Part shown: in pieces, positions 46,962 to 55,684 of the stretch
Layout: every line of letters starts with the position of its first letter
Numbering within the stretch: the stretch's first letter is position 1
NCBI GenBank assembly: GCA_022826645.1
Contig: JAJDUM010000096.1
Span: forward strand, 1-64,000
Source of the DNA: Candidatus Poribacteria bacterium
Lineage (GTDB): Bacteria > Poribacteria > WGA-4E > PCPOR2b
DNA: 64,000 nt
Direction: 5' to 3'
Made by a program: the position numbers and the translations under genes
The notes under the pieces: generated by a model
The model's input: the letters and a program-made list of their open reading frames with translations, nothing else
What the model was told of the DNA's origin: nothing
The model's database searches: none

Positions 46962-48458
46962 ATGGGGAAGGAAATGGGAGCAGCGCAGCGATTCTTAGCA
47001 TTCGATCTTGGCGCGGAAAGTGGACGAGGTGTGCTCGGGTGTTTCGATGGCGCAAAGCTCAAGTTAGAAGAGTTACACCGCTTTCCAAATGGGGGCATCC
47101 GCGTCTTGGATAGCTTACACTGGAATGTCTTGCATCTCTGGAACGAGATGAAGGCTGCCCTCTCGGTCTGCGCGCAGAGAGATATAGAGCTTACCGGAAT
47201 TGGGGTTGACACATGGGGCGTAGATTTCGCTTTACTTGGAAGGGGCGACGAGCTACTGGGCTTGCCTTATCACTATCGCGATGCACGCACCGATCATATG
47301 TTGGAAGAAGCTTTCCAGCGGCTTCCTCGATCAACCATCTTTGAGCGGAGTGGCTGTCAGTTCCTTCAGATCAACACCCTCTATCAGTTACTATCGATGG
47401 TTGTGCATAAATCTCCTCTACTCGACGTTGCCGAGACATTTCTGATGATTCCTGACCTTTTCAACTTCTGGTTAACCGGACGCAAGGTGTGTGAATTCAC
47501 GAACGCAACGACGACACAGTTCTATGATCCCCGAAGGCAGCGTTGGTCCACGGAAATCTGTGACGCACTCGCTGTGTGTTCGGAGATACTGCCAGAGATT
47601 GTGCAGCCGGGGACGCGGCTTGGCACGCTGCTACCGTCCGTTGCAGCAGAAACGGGGCTGCCCGAAATACCGGTTATCGCGCCAGCTTGCCACGACACCG
47701 GTTCAGCAGTCGCCGCAGTGCCAGCGGAAGGAGACAACTGGGCGTATATCAGTTCCGGTACATGGTCACTGATGGGGATTGAAGTTTCAGCACCGATCGT
47801 CACCGATCAGGCACTTACGCTCAATTTTACTAACGAAGGAGGCGTAGAAAACACATTCCGTTTCCTCAAGAATATCATGGGACTCTGGATTGTGCAGGAA
47901 TGTCGGCGAACGTGGGCGCGAGTCGGCAATGAAATGTCATATCCCGAAATGACACAACTCGCCGAAAACGCCCCGCCATTCTCCGCACTTATCGATCCCG
48001 ATGACGATATTTTCCTGCCGCCAGGTGACATGTCATCACGGATCATTGAATACTGTAAACGCACAGGACAAACCCCACCTTCCGGCCTCGGGGAGACCCT
48101 TCGATGCGCTTTGGAAAGCCTTGCCCTCAAATATCGATGGGTTCTGAAACAGCTGGAATTGGTCCGCGGACGATCAATTGATGTGGTTCATATTGTCGGA
48201 GGAGGTGCCCAGAACCATACCCTCTGCCAGTTTACAGCGGATGCAACTGGTACGCAGGTTATTGCTGGTCCTACCGAGGCGACAGCACTCGGAAATATCG
48301 TGATGCAGGCGATCGCCTGTAATTCAATCGGATCCATTGCTGAAGGGCGAGAGATTATCCGGCGGTGTTTTAATATTATAACCTATGAACCCCAAGAATC
48401 GCAGCGGTGGGATCAGGCATACGGACGATTTCTGGAAATAGCAGAATTGGAAGCCTAA
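46962..48458 (+). CDS. rhaB: Rhamnulokinase-like FGGY-family carbohydrate kinase
   Basis: 498 aa. FLAFDLGAESGRGVLG is the phosphate 1 motif in the form typical of RhaB; IGVDTWGVDFALL, YHYRDARTD and SSGTWSLMG are also RhaB-like; VHIVGGGAQNHTLCQFTADATG is the adenosine region. RhaB phosphorylates L-rhamnulose. A start at ATG 46974 would be four codons shorter. No rhaA or rhaD is in the window, so a related deoxy- or keto-sugar is possible. Confidence 0.88.
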   Translation: MGKEMGAAQRFLAFDLGAESGRGVLGCFDGAKLKLEELHRFPNGGIRVLDSLHWNVLHLWNEMKAALSVCAQRDIELTGIGVDTWGVDFALLGRGDELLGLPYHYRDARTDHMLEEAFQRLPRSTIFERSGCQFLQINTLYQLLSMVVHKSPLLDVAETFLMIPDLFNFWLTGRKVCEFTNATTTQFYDPRRQRWSTEICDALAVCSEILPEIVQPGTRLGTLLPSVAAETGLPEIPVIAPACHDTGSAVAAVPAEGDNWAYISSGTWSLMGIEVSAPIVTDQALTLNFTNEGGVENTFRFLKNIMGLWIVQECRRTWARVGNEMSYPEMTQLAENAPPFSALIDPDDDIFLPPGDMSSRIIEYCKRTGQTPPSGLGETLRCALESLALKYRWVLKQLELVRGRSIDVVHIVGGGAQNHTLCQFTADATGTQVIAGPTEATALGNIVMQAIACNSIGSIAEGREIIRRCFNIITYEPQESQRWDQAYGRFLEIAELEA

Positions 48459-48500
48459 CTCTGCTTTAGCAATTTGGCAGCAGACAAGGAGTAATACTTT

Positions 48501-49316
48501 ATGTTGACTGATGAGGAAAAATGGTTTTTTGACCTGCACGGCTATCTGGTGCTCAAGCAAGCTGTCCCGAAGGAAGATGTGAAACGTATGGTTGGATTAT
48601 GCGATGTTTGGCACAGTATGCAAGACAGTGAGCTGCCAGCACCGCTAAGGAGTTATCATGATGTAAACACCAAGCCGACGACACCGCGATCGATCAATAA
48701 TGTGCCCTACGCTGACGAAGTATTCCAACGCCTTGTTCTCAATCGGGAGATTATGCGGGCGGTACTTGCACTGACAGACAACTCGCCACAGTTGCTCTCG
48801 GTTGCACTGGTACGAAATACGAAGGAATCAGATGATATTCCGTTTCACGGCGGCTTTTCAGGCGGCATTCGGAGTCCCGCAAACGACTACCAAGCTGCGA
48901 ATGGGCAGGTCTTTGCAACCTTTCTTAACGCTGGGGTTTCGCTGGTAGATGTACCAGCCGGAACTGGGTTTGTGTGCATCCCGGGCAGCCACAAATCGAA
49001 TTTCCCAAAACCGGATGGTGTGAATATCTATGATGGTCCACCCACAGTGGCTAACGTCAATGTGAAGGCAGGGGATGTGGTGCTGTTTACAGAAGCACTC
49101 TGCCACGGTGCACGCCGCTGGACGCTTGACGAGCCGCGCCGGAACGTGTTTGTTCGTTACAGTACCTCCTACGCCTCTTGGTCTCCCGGGTATGGCCCGA
49201 TCGAGGAACATCGAGACAAACTCCCAGACGACATCTATGAGCTGCTCCAAATGGCATCTTCCCAACACAGGAAACGGGTGGTAAACCAGTTACTTGCAGG
49301 GATAGGGGAGCAGTAG
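48501..49316 (+). CDS. PhyH-family protein with HxG in place of HxD (halogenase-like metal site)
   Basis: 271 aa of the PhyH superfamily, with CIPGSHKSNFP at about 159-169 and distal H202 (LCHGARR). The first iron motif reads H116-G117-G118 (FHGGFSGG), so the usual Asp two residues after His is Gly. In characterised Fe(II)/2-oxoglutarate halogenases (SyrB2 has HxA, WelO5 has HxG) this change opens a halide site. An alternative is a subfamily with altered or lost metal binding. AAGGAG precedes the ATG. It lies 42 bp after rhaB and before a methyltransferase gene. Closest in motifs to the gene at 53747-54559. Confidence 0.82.
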   Translation: MLTDEEKWFFDLHGYLVLKQAVPKEDVKRMVGLCDVWHSMQDSELPAPLRSYHDVNTKPTTPRSINNVPYADEVFQRLVLNREIMRAVLALTDNSPQLLSVALVRNTKESDDIPFHGGFSGGIRSPANDYQAANGQVFATFLNAGVSLVDVPAGTGFVCIPGSHKSNFPKPDGVNIYDGPPTVANVNVKAGDVVLFTEALCHGARRWTLDEPRRNVFVRYSTSYASWSPGYGPIEEHRDKLPDDIYELLQMASSQHRKRVVNQLLAGIGEQ

Positions 49317-49352
49317 GTTCGTCACTCTAATTTTCGTGCACGGATTGGAATA

Positions 49353-50048
49353 ATGTCTTCAGAAATACTGCTTCAACAGATTAAGAGTCGTTATCCCGTT
49401 GCAGAGAAGACCATCCCGATGATTGCCAATCCGATCCGTATGACGATAGTTGACGATCCGGATCAATTGCTTGATGCCTTGAGTAAGGAGGATCAGTGTG
49501 GTGTGCTGCATCTCCCCTATTGGACTTACTTATGGCCCTCTGCGATCGGTCTCGCGCGATATCTTGGTTCGGACGATGGGATTTACGGGGAGCGAGTCTT
49601 AGAAATCGGCTGTGGGTTTGGGCTTGCAGGGATTGTGGCGTGTCAAAGCGGCGGCATGGTCCTATTTACAGATTATGAACAGGACGCACTCGCGTTTGCT
49701 CGATATAACACTTTACGAAACGGGTGTGCTGACAAAGCATGTTTTGTGCAAATGGACTGGAACACGCCTTGCTTGAAGGGTAAGTTTGCGCGTATCATTG
49801 CCTCGGATGTGATTTATGAAGACACACACTGGACTCCGATTTTAGAGATGCTTCAGACTCACTTGATTCCGGGTGGCGAGGCGATTTTTGCAGAACCGAC
49901 CCGAACAAGTGCTGCTGGTTTCCTTGACCGGCTCAGTCGTTATGGGTTTACATACACCAAACGGATCAGCGATGTTGTTGGTCTGGACGGAGTCGTATTC
50001 AAGATATCCATCTATTGTCTGAAGCAGGACAGGGACGCCCCTCCCTAA
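49353..50048 (+). CDS. Class I SAM-dependent methyltransferase
   Basis: 231 aa. VLEIGCGFGLAGIVA is the SAM-binding motif I, followed by LFTDYEQDALAFARYN (acidic residue binding ribose) and ASDVIYED (motif IV). The layout is that of the Methyltransf_16/lysine methyltransferase-like family, which methylates proteins or small amines. Its stop overlaps by 4 bp the stop of the convergent small acidic protein gene. Confidence 0.82.
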   Translation: MSSEILLQQIKSRYPVAEKTIPMIANPIRMTIVDDPDQLLDALSKEDQCGVLHLPYWTYLWPSAIGLARYLGSDDGIYGERVLEIGCGFGLAGIVACQSGGMVLFTDYEQDALAFARYNTLRNGCADKACFVQMDWNTPCLKGKFARIIASDVIYEDTHWTPILEMLQTHLIPGGEAIFAEPTRTSAAGFLDRLSRYGFTYTKRISDVVGLDGVVFKISIYCLKQDRDAPP

Positions 50049-50290
50049 CCCACTTCATAACGGAGATCAATGTGAACCCTGTCCTCAAGTGCATCCGCAA
50101 GCATCAGGTGCAGCTCCTGATCACAACCATTCTCTGCCAAAAAACTCAAGGCTTCTGAATCAATGTAATAATCCTGATCCTCAACTCCCGCTTCCTCCAA
50201 GTTGTCGATGAGAAATTGTACCTGATCTTCTGTGACTATACCGATTTCGTCGTCGTGTTCAATGTCTATCAATCGATACATCTGGACCAT
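50045..50290 (-). CDS. Small acidic protein of unknown function
   Basis: 81 aa from ATG 50290, preceded by GGAG. Very acidic (IEHDDEIGIVTEDQ; EEAGVEDQDYYID), no Cys-pair or membrane helix. It lies 70 bp after the sulfatase stop and may be the last gene of that operon. A longer start would run into the sulfatase gene. Family not recognised. Confidence 0.6.
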   Translation of the reverse strand: MVQMYRLIDIEHDDEIGIVTEDQVQFLIDNLEEAGVEDQDYYIDSEALSFLAENGCDQELHLMLADALEDRVHIDLRYEVG

Positions 50291-50360
50291 ATTCGTCTCC
50301 GACTGTCGCTGATTTCCACAAGCTGACACGGAACCGTTACCCGTAATTTCCCGTATCGCG

Positions 50361-51854
50361 TTATTTGGGGTACGCGGCAAGATGTGCCTGCGGAGTTCCA
50401 TGCTGGTAGTCACCATCGCAAGCATCGAGCATCCACGCTTTTAACTGCTCGACAATTTCCGGATTATCTTTTGCAAGGTCATTCTCCTCGCGATAATCCT
50501 GATTCAAATCGTATAACTGAAAGCTATCCTCACTGTTGACGTAGCGCAATTTCCAATTATCCTGCGTGACCAAAGCGGGACCTTGCCAAGAAGCATATAT
50601 GATAAACGAATGGGTCTGTTGCACGTCAGATCTCCCAAGTAATGTTGGCAAGAACGAAAGCCCATCCTTTTCGTGGGGTAATTCCGCGCCGATGAGTTCA
50701 GCGAGTGTTGGCATGAGATCATAATTTGTCAGGATATGGTCTGATAGGCTACCGGGATCAATTCTGGTGGGCCAACGGACAAGATAGGGGATTCGCGTCC
50801 CGCCCTCCCAACTGGACCATTTCAAGCCGGCCATGCCGTCGTTTCCGTTAAACACATCGCCGCCCGATTCAGAGTAGAATTTCGTTCTGATGTTATCAAA
50901 GGCTTCGCCCTCAAGATTCTCTGTGCGGCCGGAAGTTCGTCCTTGTTGAAGGGCGTACACCTCATGACCGTTGTCTGAACAGAACACAATCATAGTTCTG
51001 TCGTCAATTCCAAGTTGCTCAAGTTCTTCCAAGATGAGTCCAACTGTTTCATCGAGTTTGAGGATCATTGAAGCGTATTCCTTCTCGTATTCCGTGAGGT
51101 TCGGATTGTGCTTTACAGCTGGATGAATCTCCGGGACAGCGATGGGACCGTGCGGCAACTGTGATGGATGGTACAGGAAGAAAGTTTGGTCCTTGTGTTT
51201 GCGCAGGAAGGCGAGAATTTTTTCGTTGAAAATATCTTGAGAATACACCGCCTTTCCCCTCTGATCTGAGCGAATCGCCGCGTTCTCTGGTGACTCCCCG
51301 TCCAGATGTACGCCACAATCGGCTCGCGTGTTTCCACGAATGTAGGATAATTCACCGTTCTCAAAGAGGAAGGGCGGATAAAATCCGTGACAACGCGCAT
51401 GGTCATACCACCCGTAATGATAATCCCATCCGTGGCGACGGATTCGGTCGCTTGTCGTATCAAAACCCCACTCCAACTTACCGATCTCTCCCGTTACGTA
51501 ACCGGCCTCTTGGGCAAGCTGAGCGAGAAATATCTCATCTGGAGCGGCTTGCAGACCGGTTGTATGGATAAGCTCTGTGATCTGTGCGAGCGTCATCTCA
51601 CCTGTGCTGAGTCGCTTATAGACACTCCCTTGGGTATAGGTCCAAGTGCCGCGGTGGCAATCGTGAAGCCCCGTCATCATGCTGGCACGTGATGGTGCAC
51701 AAAAAGCGCAGCCGTAGGCTTGTCGGAATTGCACACCTTCGCTGGAGAGACGATCAATATTGGGCGTCTCGAAATGCTGCTGTCCATAGCAGCTGAGCAT
51801 TCCACGACCGAGATCGTCGCCGTAGATGAGAATGACATTTGGTTTATCCGTCAT
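50361..51854 (-). CDS. Arylsulfatase-type sulfatase
   Basis: 497 aa from ATG 51854. D13 and D14 (YGDDLG) bind the metal, and C52 in CAPSR is the Cys converted to formylglycine. VFCSDNGHE and TRIPYLVRWP follow. No signal peptide, so it acts inside the cell or depends on another export route. It would remove sulfate from a carbohydrate or other ester. It follows two PhyH genes and a ThuA-like gene in one operon. No sulfatase-activating enzyme is in the window. Confidence 0.9.
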   Translation of the reverse strand: MTDKPNVILIYGDDLGRGMLSCYGQQHFETPNIDRLSSEGVQFRQAYGCAFCAPSRASMMTGLHDCHRGTWTYTQGSVYKRLSTGEMTLAQITELIHTTGLQAAPDEIFLAQLAQEAGYVTGEIGKLEWGFDTTSDRIRRHGWDYHYGWYDHARCHGFYPPFLFENGELSYIRGNTRADCGVHLDGESPENAAIRSDQRGKAVYSQDIFNEKILAFLRKHKDQTFFLYHPSQLPHGPIAVPEIHPAVKHNPNLTEYEKEYASMILKLDETVGLILEELEQLGIDDRTMIVFCSDNGHEVYALQQGRTSGRTENLEGEAFDNIRTKFYSESGGDVFNGNDGMAGLKWSSWEGGTRIPYLVRWPTRIDPGSLSDHILTNYDLMPTLAELIGAELPHEKDGLSFLPTLLGRSDVQQTHSFIIYASWQGPALVTQDNWKLRYVNSEDSFQLYDLNQDYREENDLAKDNPEIVEQLKAWMLDACDGDYQHGTPQAHLAAYPK

Positions 51855-51923
51855 GTTAAACGTTTCCTTTCCACTTAGCATAAAACCGGTGGAAATTATC
51901 CCGCAATTTTGATCTAGGTAGTT

Positions 51924-52733
51924 CTATGTCCAACGGGTGACCATCTTGGTGCGCGGGTCTTCACCGCTACCAATCTCCTCATGGCGAAAAAGTTGTTTGG
52001 CACGTTCTGACAGGGCATCATAGGTATCTTGGCGAATGCCGATCTGAGGATACATTGTCTTAAACCACGAACGCGCGTACATCAGTGCAATGTTCGGACG
52101 CGGTTCATCTGAGATGTTAGGGGTGCCACGGTGCCACATCCGTGCATCCCGAATGAGCAGAGAACCCGCCGGCATAAGAATCTGCTCGGAATGCATAATC
52201 TTTGATAGGTTTTCGACATCAATACCGCTCGGCATCAGATGTGTGCCGCCGGGCCAAATTTCCATCGCGCCGTTCTCCTTGCGAAACTCGACCAAAGGAA
52301 TGTCTAAGACAATACAGTAGACCGGGGACGGAGCGTCTATCTCTGGAAAGAGTTGATGAATATCAGAATGGGTGGGCTGGTAGTCGGAGCCCGGAAGTGG
52401 CGTATTATTTCCCAGATAATGGCAGATACAGTTTTCCCCCAATAGCTGGTCAATCACGGACAGAACGATCGGATTACTTACCACGTCCGGATGGTTGAAC
52501 GGCGTCTCGAACGGCAGATGCATCTGCCACCGTTTTGCCCCGCGATTGGGGGCATTTTCTGCGATATTTGCATTTAAGAGTTCCATATAGCGTGCACGAA
52601 GTTCATCAACAAGGTCTTGAGACAGTACCGATTCAAAAACAGTGTAGCCGTTCATTTTGATCTGCTGAAGCGCAGTGTCAAGCGTTTCGGCAGTTAGGGT
52701 TTTGGTATCGTGTTCATAAGCATTCAGTTTCAT
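51924..52733 (-). CDS. Phytanoyl-CoA dioxygenase (PhyH) family protein, canonical HxD
   Basis: 269 aa. H122 and D124 (THSDIH), distal H201 (MWHRGTPN) and a following Arg complete the iron and 2-oxoglutarate site. It sits between the ThuA-like gene (60 bp upstream) and the sulfatase gene (69 bp downstream), so it probably oxidises an intermediate of the same pathway. Confidence 0.87.
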   Translation of the reverse strand: MKLNAYEHDTKTLTAETLDTALQQIKMNGYTVFESVLSQDLVDELRARYMELLNANIAENAPNRGAKRWQMHLPFETPFNHPDVVSNPIVLSVIDQLLGENCICHYLGNNTPLPGSDYQPTHSDIHQLFPEIDAPSPVYCIVLDIPLVEFRKENGAMEIWPGGTHLMPSGIDVENLSKIMHSEQILMPAGSLLIRDARMWHRGTPNISDEPRPNIALMYARSWFKTMYPQIGIRQDTYDALSERAKQLFRHEEIGSGEDPRTKMVTRWT

Positions 52734-52793
52734 CTAATCTCCTCTACGGTTTCTGACTTCTAGCGGATGGATAACAGATCGCCCAGCTCCAAA

Positions 52794-53735
52794 TCAGAGG
52801 CTAAAATCACACGGTCGCATTCCTCTTTTGAAGGTGCCGAAGCCGAAGAAAGTGGGGTTATAATCCTTCACATAACCGACTTGGCTTTTGGAGGGAATCT
52901 GATTCTCCAATCCCATGCACCAGTAGCAAGCGTTTACCAACAGACGGCGCAATCCTTCGCTCTCTAGATCTACCGAAGCACCCATTGTAGTGCAGAAAAC
53001 ACGCGATTCTTTCCCTTGGTCGCCTGTGTAAGTTTTGAGCCATGCTAGCGGCATCGTAGGGGTGTCAGCCTTCGGCGGATCGGATGGATCCATTCCGACA
53101 AGCACCTGACCATGGAGCAGTACCTCGGGGGTTCCTGCTAATGTAGTGGTGCCGTAAACGTCGGTTGGTCCCCACACATCTTCGACTCCTTTGAGGACCG
53201 GGTGGGTGCGCATGTCCGTGTTAATGACTCCGCGTGTGCTCTCTTTGCCGTGATGCCCATGATGGTTAATCCAGGTCTCGCCCAAGACTTGGCGTCCGTA
53301 CCCACCCTCAAACTCCTCACTGTTGAAACTGTACTTAGCATAAGGGCTTTGTAGGTCCCTTGAGTAACTGAAGGCGTGTGTTGCGGTACGCAAACCCATA
53401 ACCGGTCGCCCCGAATTGGTATAGTCAACGATATATCTCATTTGATCATCGGGCAGTTCACGGAAGCGGGTGAAAAGCATCATCATATCGGCGTCAATGA
53501 GGTTATGAAGTCCGGGAATGTTGGTTTGTTCCTCCGGATTAATTTCTCCGGTTTCCGTATCGATTGCGAAAAGGACTGTGCACTTGAATCCGTGATGGAC
53601 GGCAAGAATTTGGCCAAGCAGTGGCAGTGCTTCTTCAGAACGATATTCTTCGTCACCACTGACGAGGACGATGTGTTTTCCTGCTCCTACCCCTTTACTG
53701 CCTTCATATACAATCCAATTTTCAGATCTGTCCAT
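52794..53735 (-). CDS. ThuA-like (trehalose utilisation/glutamine amidotransferase-fold) protein
   Basis: 313 aa. HIVLVSGDEEYRSEEALP at the start, ADMMMLFTRFRELPDDQMRYIVDYTNSG in the middle and GETWINHHGHHG are typical of the ThuA-like fold, which resembles class I amidotransferases. ThuA-type proteins are linked to disaccharide use. GAGGAG before the ATG; it starts 11 bp after the PhyH gene. Confidence 0.82.
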   Translation of the reverse strand: MDRSENWIVYEGSKGVGAGKHIVLVSGDEEYRSEEALPLLGQILAVHHGFKCTVLFAIDTETGEINPEEQTNIPGLHNLIDADMMMLFTRFRELPDDQMRYIVDYTNSGRPVMGLRTATHAFSYSRDLQSPYAKYSFNSEEFEGGYGRQVLGETWINHHGHHGKESTRGVINTDMRTHPVLKGVEDVWGPTDVYGTTTLAGTPEVLLHGQVLVGMDPSDPPKADTPTMPLAWLKTYTGDQGKESRVFCTTMGASVDLESEGLRRLLVNACYWCMGLENQIPSKSQVGYVKDYNPTFFGFGTFKRGMRPCDFSL

Positions 53736-53746
53736 GTCACTCTCCT

Positions 53747-54559
53747 CTATTGTGTCCGGTACAGTTTAGATCCTTTATCTTCCCTACGATATTGTGGTGC
53801 GGAGATGACGGCTTTTTGGGCATCGGTCAGTTCATCGTAGAACGGCGGCGGTGTGTAATCACCCATCAACGACTCACCCATAACTCCAGAGTTATAACGG
53901 ATAATCACGGAGCGACGTTGGTGTTCGGCAACCCAGGGAAGTCCGCCATGCATCAGGCATTCGACGAACAGAACCGCATCGCCAGCCTTGGCTGGGATTT
54001 GGACGATTCGATCTTTGTATGTATGATAAAGTCGAATATCGTCAGGGCAAGGAAAGTTTGCCTTATGACTACCGGGCAAACACGCAAAACCGCCATCTTC
54101 GGGACCCACATCGGTCAATTGAACTGCGAAGTTCGTCATTCCACAGTACATTCGACCGTTACGGTAGAGGAATCCTCGTGAACGATCGAACGGTTCGCCA
54201 CCTTCGTGAAACCAGAAACCTTCCGCTCCTTCGTCCATTGTGATCATGCTAAGGCCTTCCAGTCGGAATCCGGGACCCAGCAACTCCTCCAGATACGGAG
54301 TGAGTTTAGGATGGGCAATCATCTGTCGGAACACGTTGCAGTGTGGCTTGTCCCACGTCAACATGCCTCCTAGATCGCCACGTCCGGTCTTACCGCGCAA
54401 CGTTGTGGATCCATTGGCAAGGTCATTTGGGCGAATACTAATCTGGTCTGCATGATGATCGACTGCGGCATTCGCTGCCTCTACCTCCTCAGGTGACAGG
54501 GCATTTTCTATTATCAGATAACCGTGCACATCAAACAGATATTTCTCTGCGTCCGTCAT
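53747..54559 (-). CDS. PhyH-family protein with HxG in place of HxD (halogenase-like metal site)
   Basis: 270 aa. H118-E119-G120 in FWFHEGGEP replaces HxD; distal H204 (LMHGG) and CLPGSHKANFP are present. As in the gene at 48501, the Asp position is Gly, the substitution seen in Fe(II)/2-oxoglutarate halogenases; a non-halogenating subfamily is the simpler alternative. It is the first gene of the operon PhyH-ThuA-PhyH-sulfatase, with promoter at 54649-54677 and GAGGAG before the ATG. Confidence 0.82.
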   Translation of the reverse strand: MTDAEKYLFDVHGYLIIENALSPEEVEAANAAVDHHADQISIRPNDLANGSTTLRGKTGRGDLGGMLTWDKPHCNVFRQMIAHPKLTPYLEELLGPGFRLEGLSMITMDEGAEGFWFHEGGEPFDRSRGFLYRNGRMYCGMTNFAVQLTDVGPEDGGFACLPGSHKANFPCPDDIRLYHTYKDRIVQIPAKAGDAVLFVECLMHGGLPWVAEHQRRSVIIRYNSGVMGESLMGDYTPPPFYDELTDAQKAVISAPQYRREDKGSKLYRTQ

Positions 54560-54648
54560 TATGTTTCTCCTCTAAGTCTGCACACTCGTAAAATATATTG
54601 TCTCAATTCAGTTAAAACCAATCAAACCATCGTAGGTGTCATCCTGAA

Positions 54649-54677
54649 ATTATATCGCCGAAACAGCTAAGCTACAA
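54649..54677 (-). promoter_or_regulatory. Promoter of the PhyH-ThuA-PhyH-sulfatase operon
   Basis: Minus strand TTGTAG (54677-54672), 17 bp, perfect TATAAT (54654-54649). The leader to ATG 54559 is about 85 nt. Confidence 0.55.
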
Positions 54678-54794
54678 ACTGAAATCCATGGAATTTCGTA
54701 GTTTTGAAATAGAACCTCAGTTCGACATATTCTCCTTGCAAGGATTGTAGATCTCGATTTCCGCGGACGACGTGCTTGGAGAAGAGGTATCACA

Positions 54795-55652
54795 CTACTC
54801 ATCCGCGGTGTCTTTTTCCGTCGTGACGCGAGCGGAACGTATTATCTTGCGGAAGTCTTCATAAGCCATGCCCACTGACCGGATCCATCGCCAATTGCAA
54901 TCTGCGAGTGTCATGCTATACCCATCTACGCGTTCTGGTTTCCCCTTCTCCCACGGTGTTGGGGGCCAGACTGTGTGCCCATTCTTAGTACAGACCTGTA
55001 GCCGTCGATCATCAAGTTGGAGATGAACTTGACGCTCATCCACCCACTGCGCCCTCAAGCGGGATTGAAACATGGCTGCACCGGTCCCGTCATGGCACTG
55101 AAAAAGCCACGCCTCCACGTCGCAACCATCAATCGAGATGATCTCCCAGCGCCGGGCACCGTACAAGAATCGAGAGTCATAAACAGTCATATCGAATCGC
55201 ATCTTTGGGGGACAGCTCAGTCCGAGATATTCGGCGAAGGCACCACCGTATCCGGGGACACATCCCTCGAAAGATTCTCCCCAGAGTTCCGAGGTTACTG
55301 TAGCCGTGTCTAACTGCAGCTGGTGTCCAGATATGTGATTGTGAAAATCCGATGTAAGGCGACGGTAATATTCACGCAGATCGCCATTTTCAGGAAACGG
55401 GGTCCGTGGATAGAAGACAGCGGCTTCACCAAGATTCTCAACTGCGCTCTCTTTCAAATATTCGGGACCACCCAATTGAAGGAATAGAGTATTTTCCGGT
55501 CGCTCAGAGAGGTTTCGAAGCCAATGCTGCTTTACCTGTTCCTCCCTTTGGACAAAGAGAGAGAGGTTGTCTCTACGGATGGTATTGGCGTCGAGGTTTT
55601 CGTAGCAGCATGGGTGAATTAAAAAGATTATGTGCTCAATTCTCATTTTCAC
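54795..55652 (-). CDS. Protein of unknown function
   Basis: 285 aa, no signal peptide or membrane helix. It opens MKMRIEHIIFLIHPCCYENL, with a His-Pro-Cys-Cys near the start, and has ELWGESFEGCVPGYGGAFAEYLG and RRWEIISIDGCDVEAWLF. The C-terminal half is Trp-rich. No family recognised. It lies 32 bp downstream of the RspA-like dehydratase gene, so it is probably part of the PhyH-RspA transcript starting at 57870. Confidence 0.68.
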   Translation of the reverse strand: MKMRIEHIIFLIHPCCYENLDANTIRRDNLSLFVQREEQVKQHWLRNLSERPENTLFLQLGGPEYLKESAVENLGEAAVFYPRTPFPENGDLREYYRRLTSDFHNHISGHQLQLDTATVTSELWGESFEGCVPGYGGAFAEYLGLSCPPKMRFDMTVYDSRFLYGARRWEIISIDGCDVEAWLFQCHDGTGAAMFQSRLRAQWVDERQVHLQLDDRRLQVCTKNGHTVWPPTPWEKGKPERVDGYSMTLADCNWRWIRSVGMAYEDFRKIIRSARVTTEKDTADE

Positions 55653-55684
55653 ATCTGTAGTTAGGGGTTGAGACGGTTGGTTTC

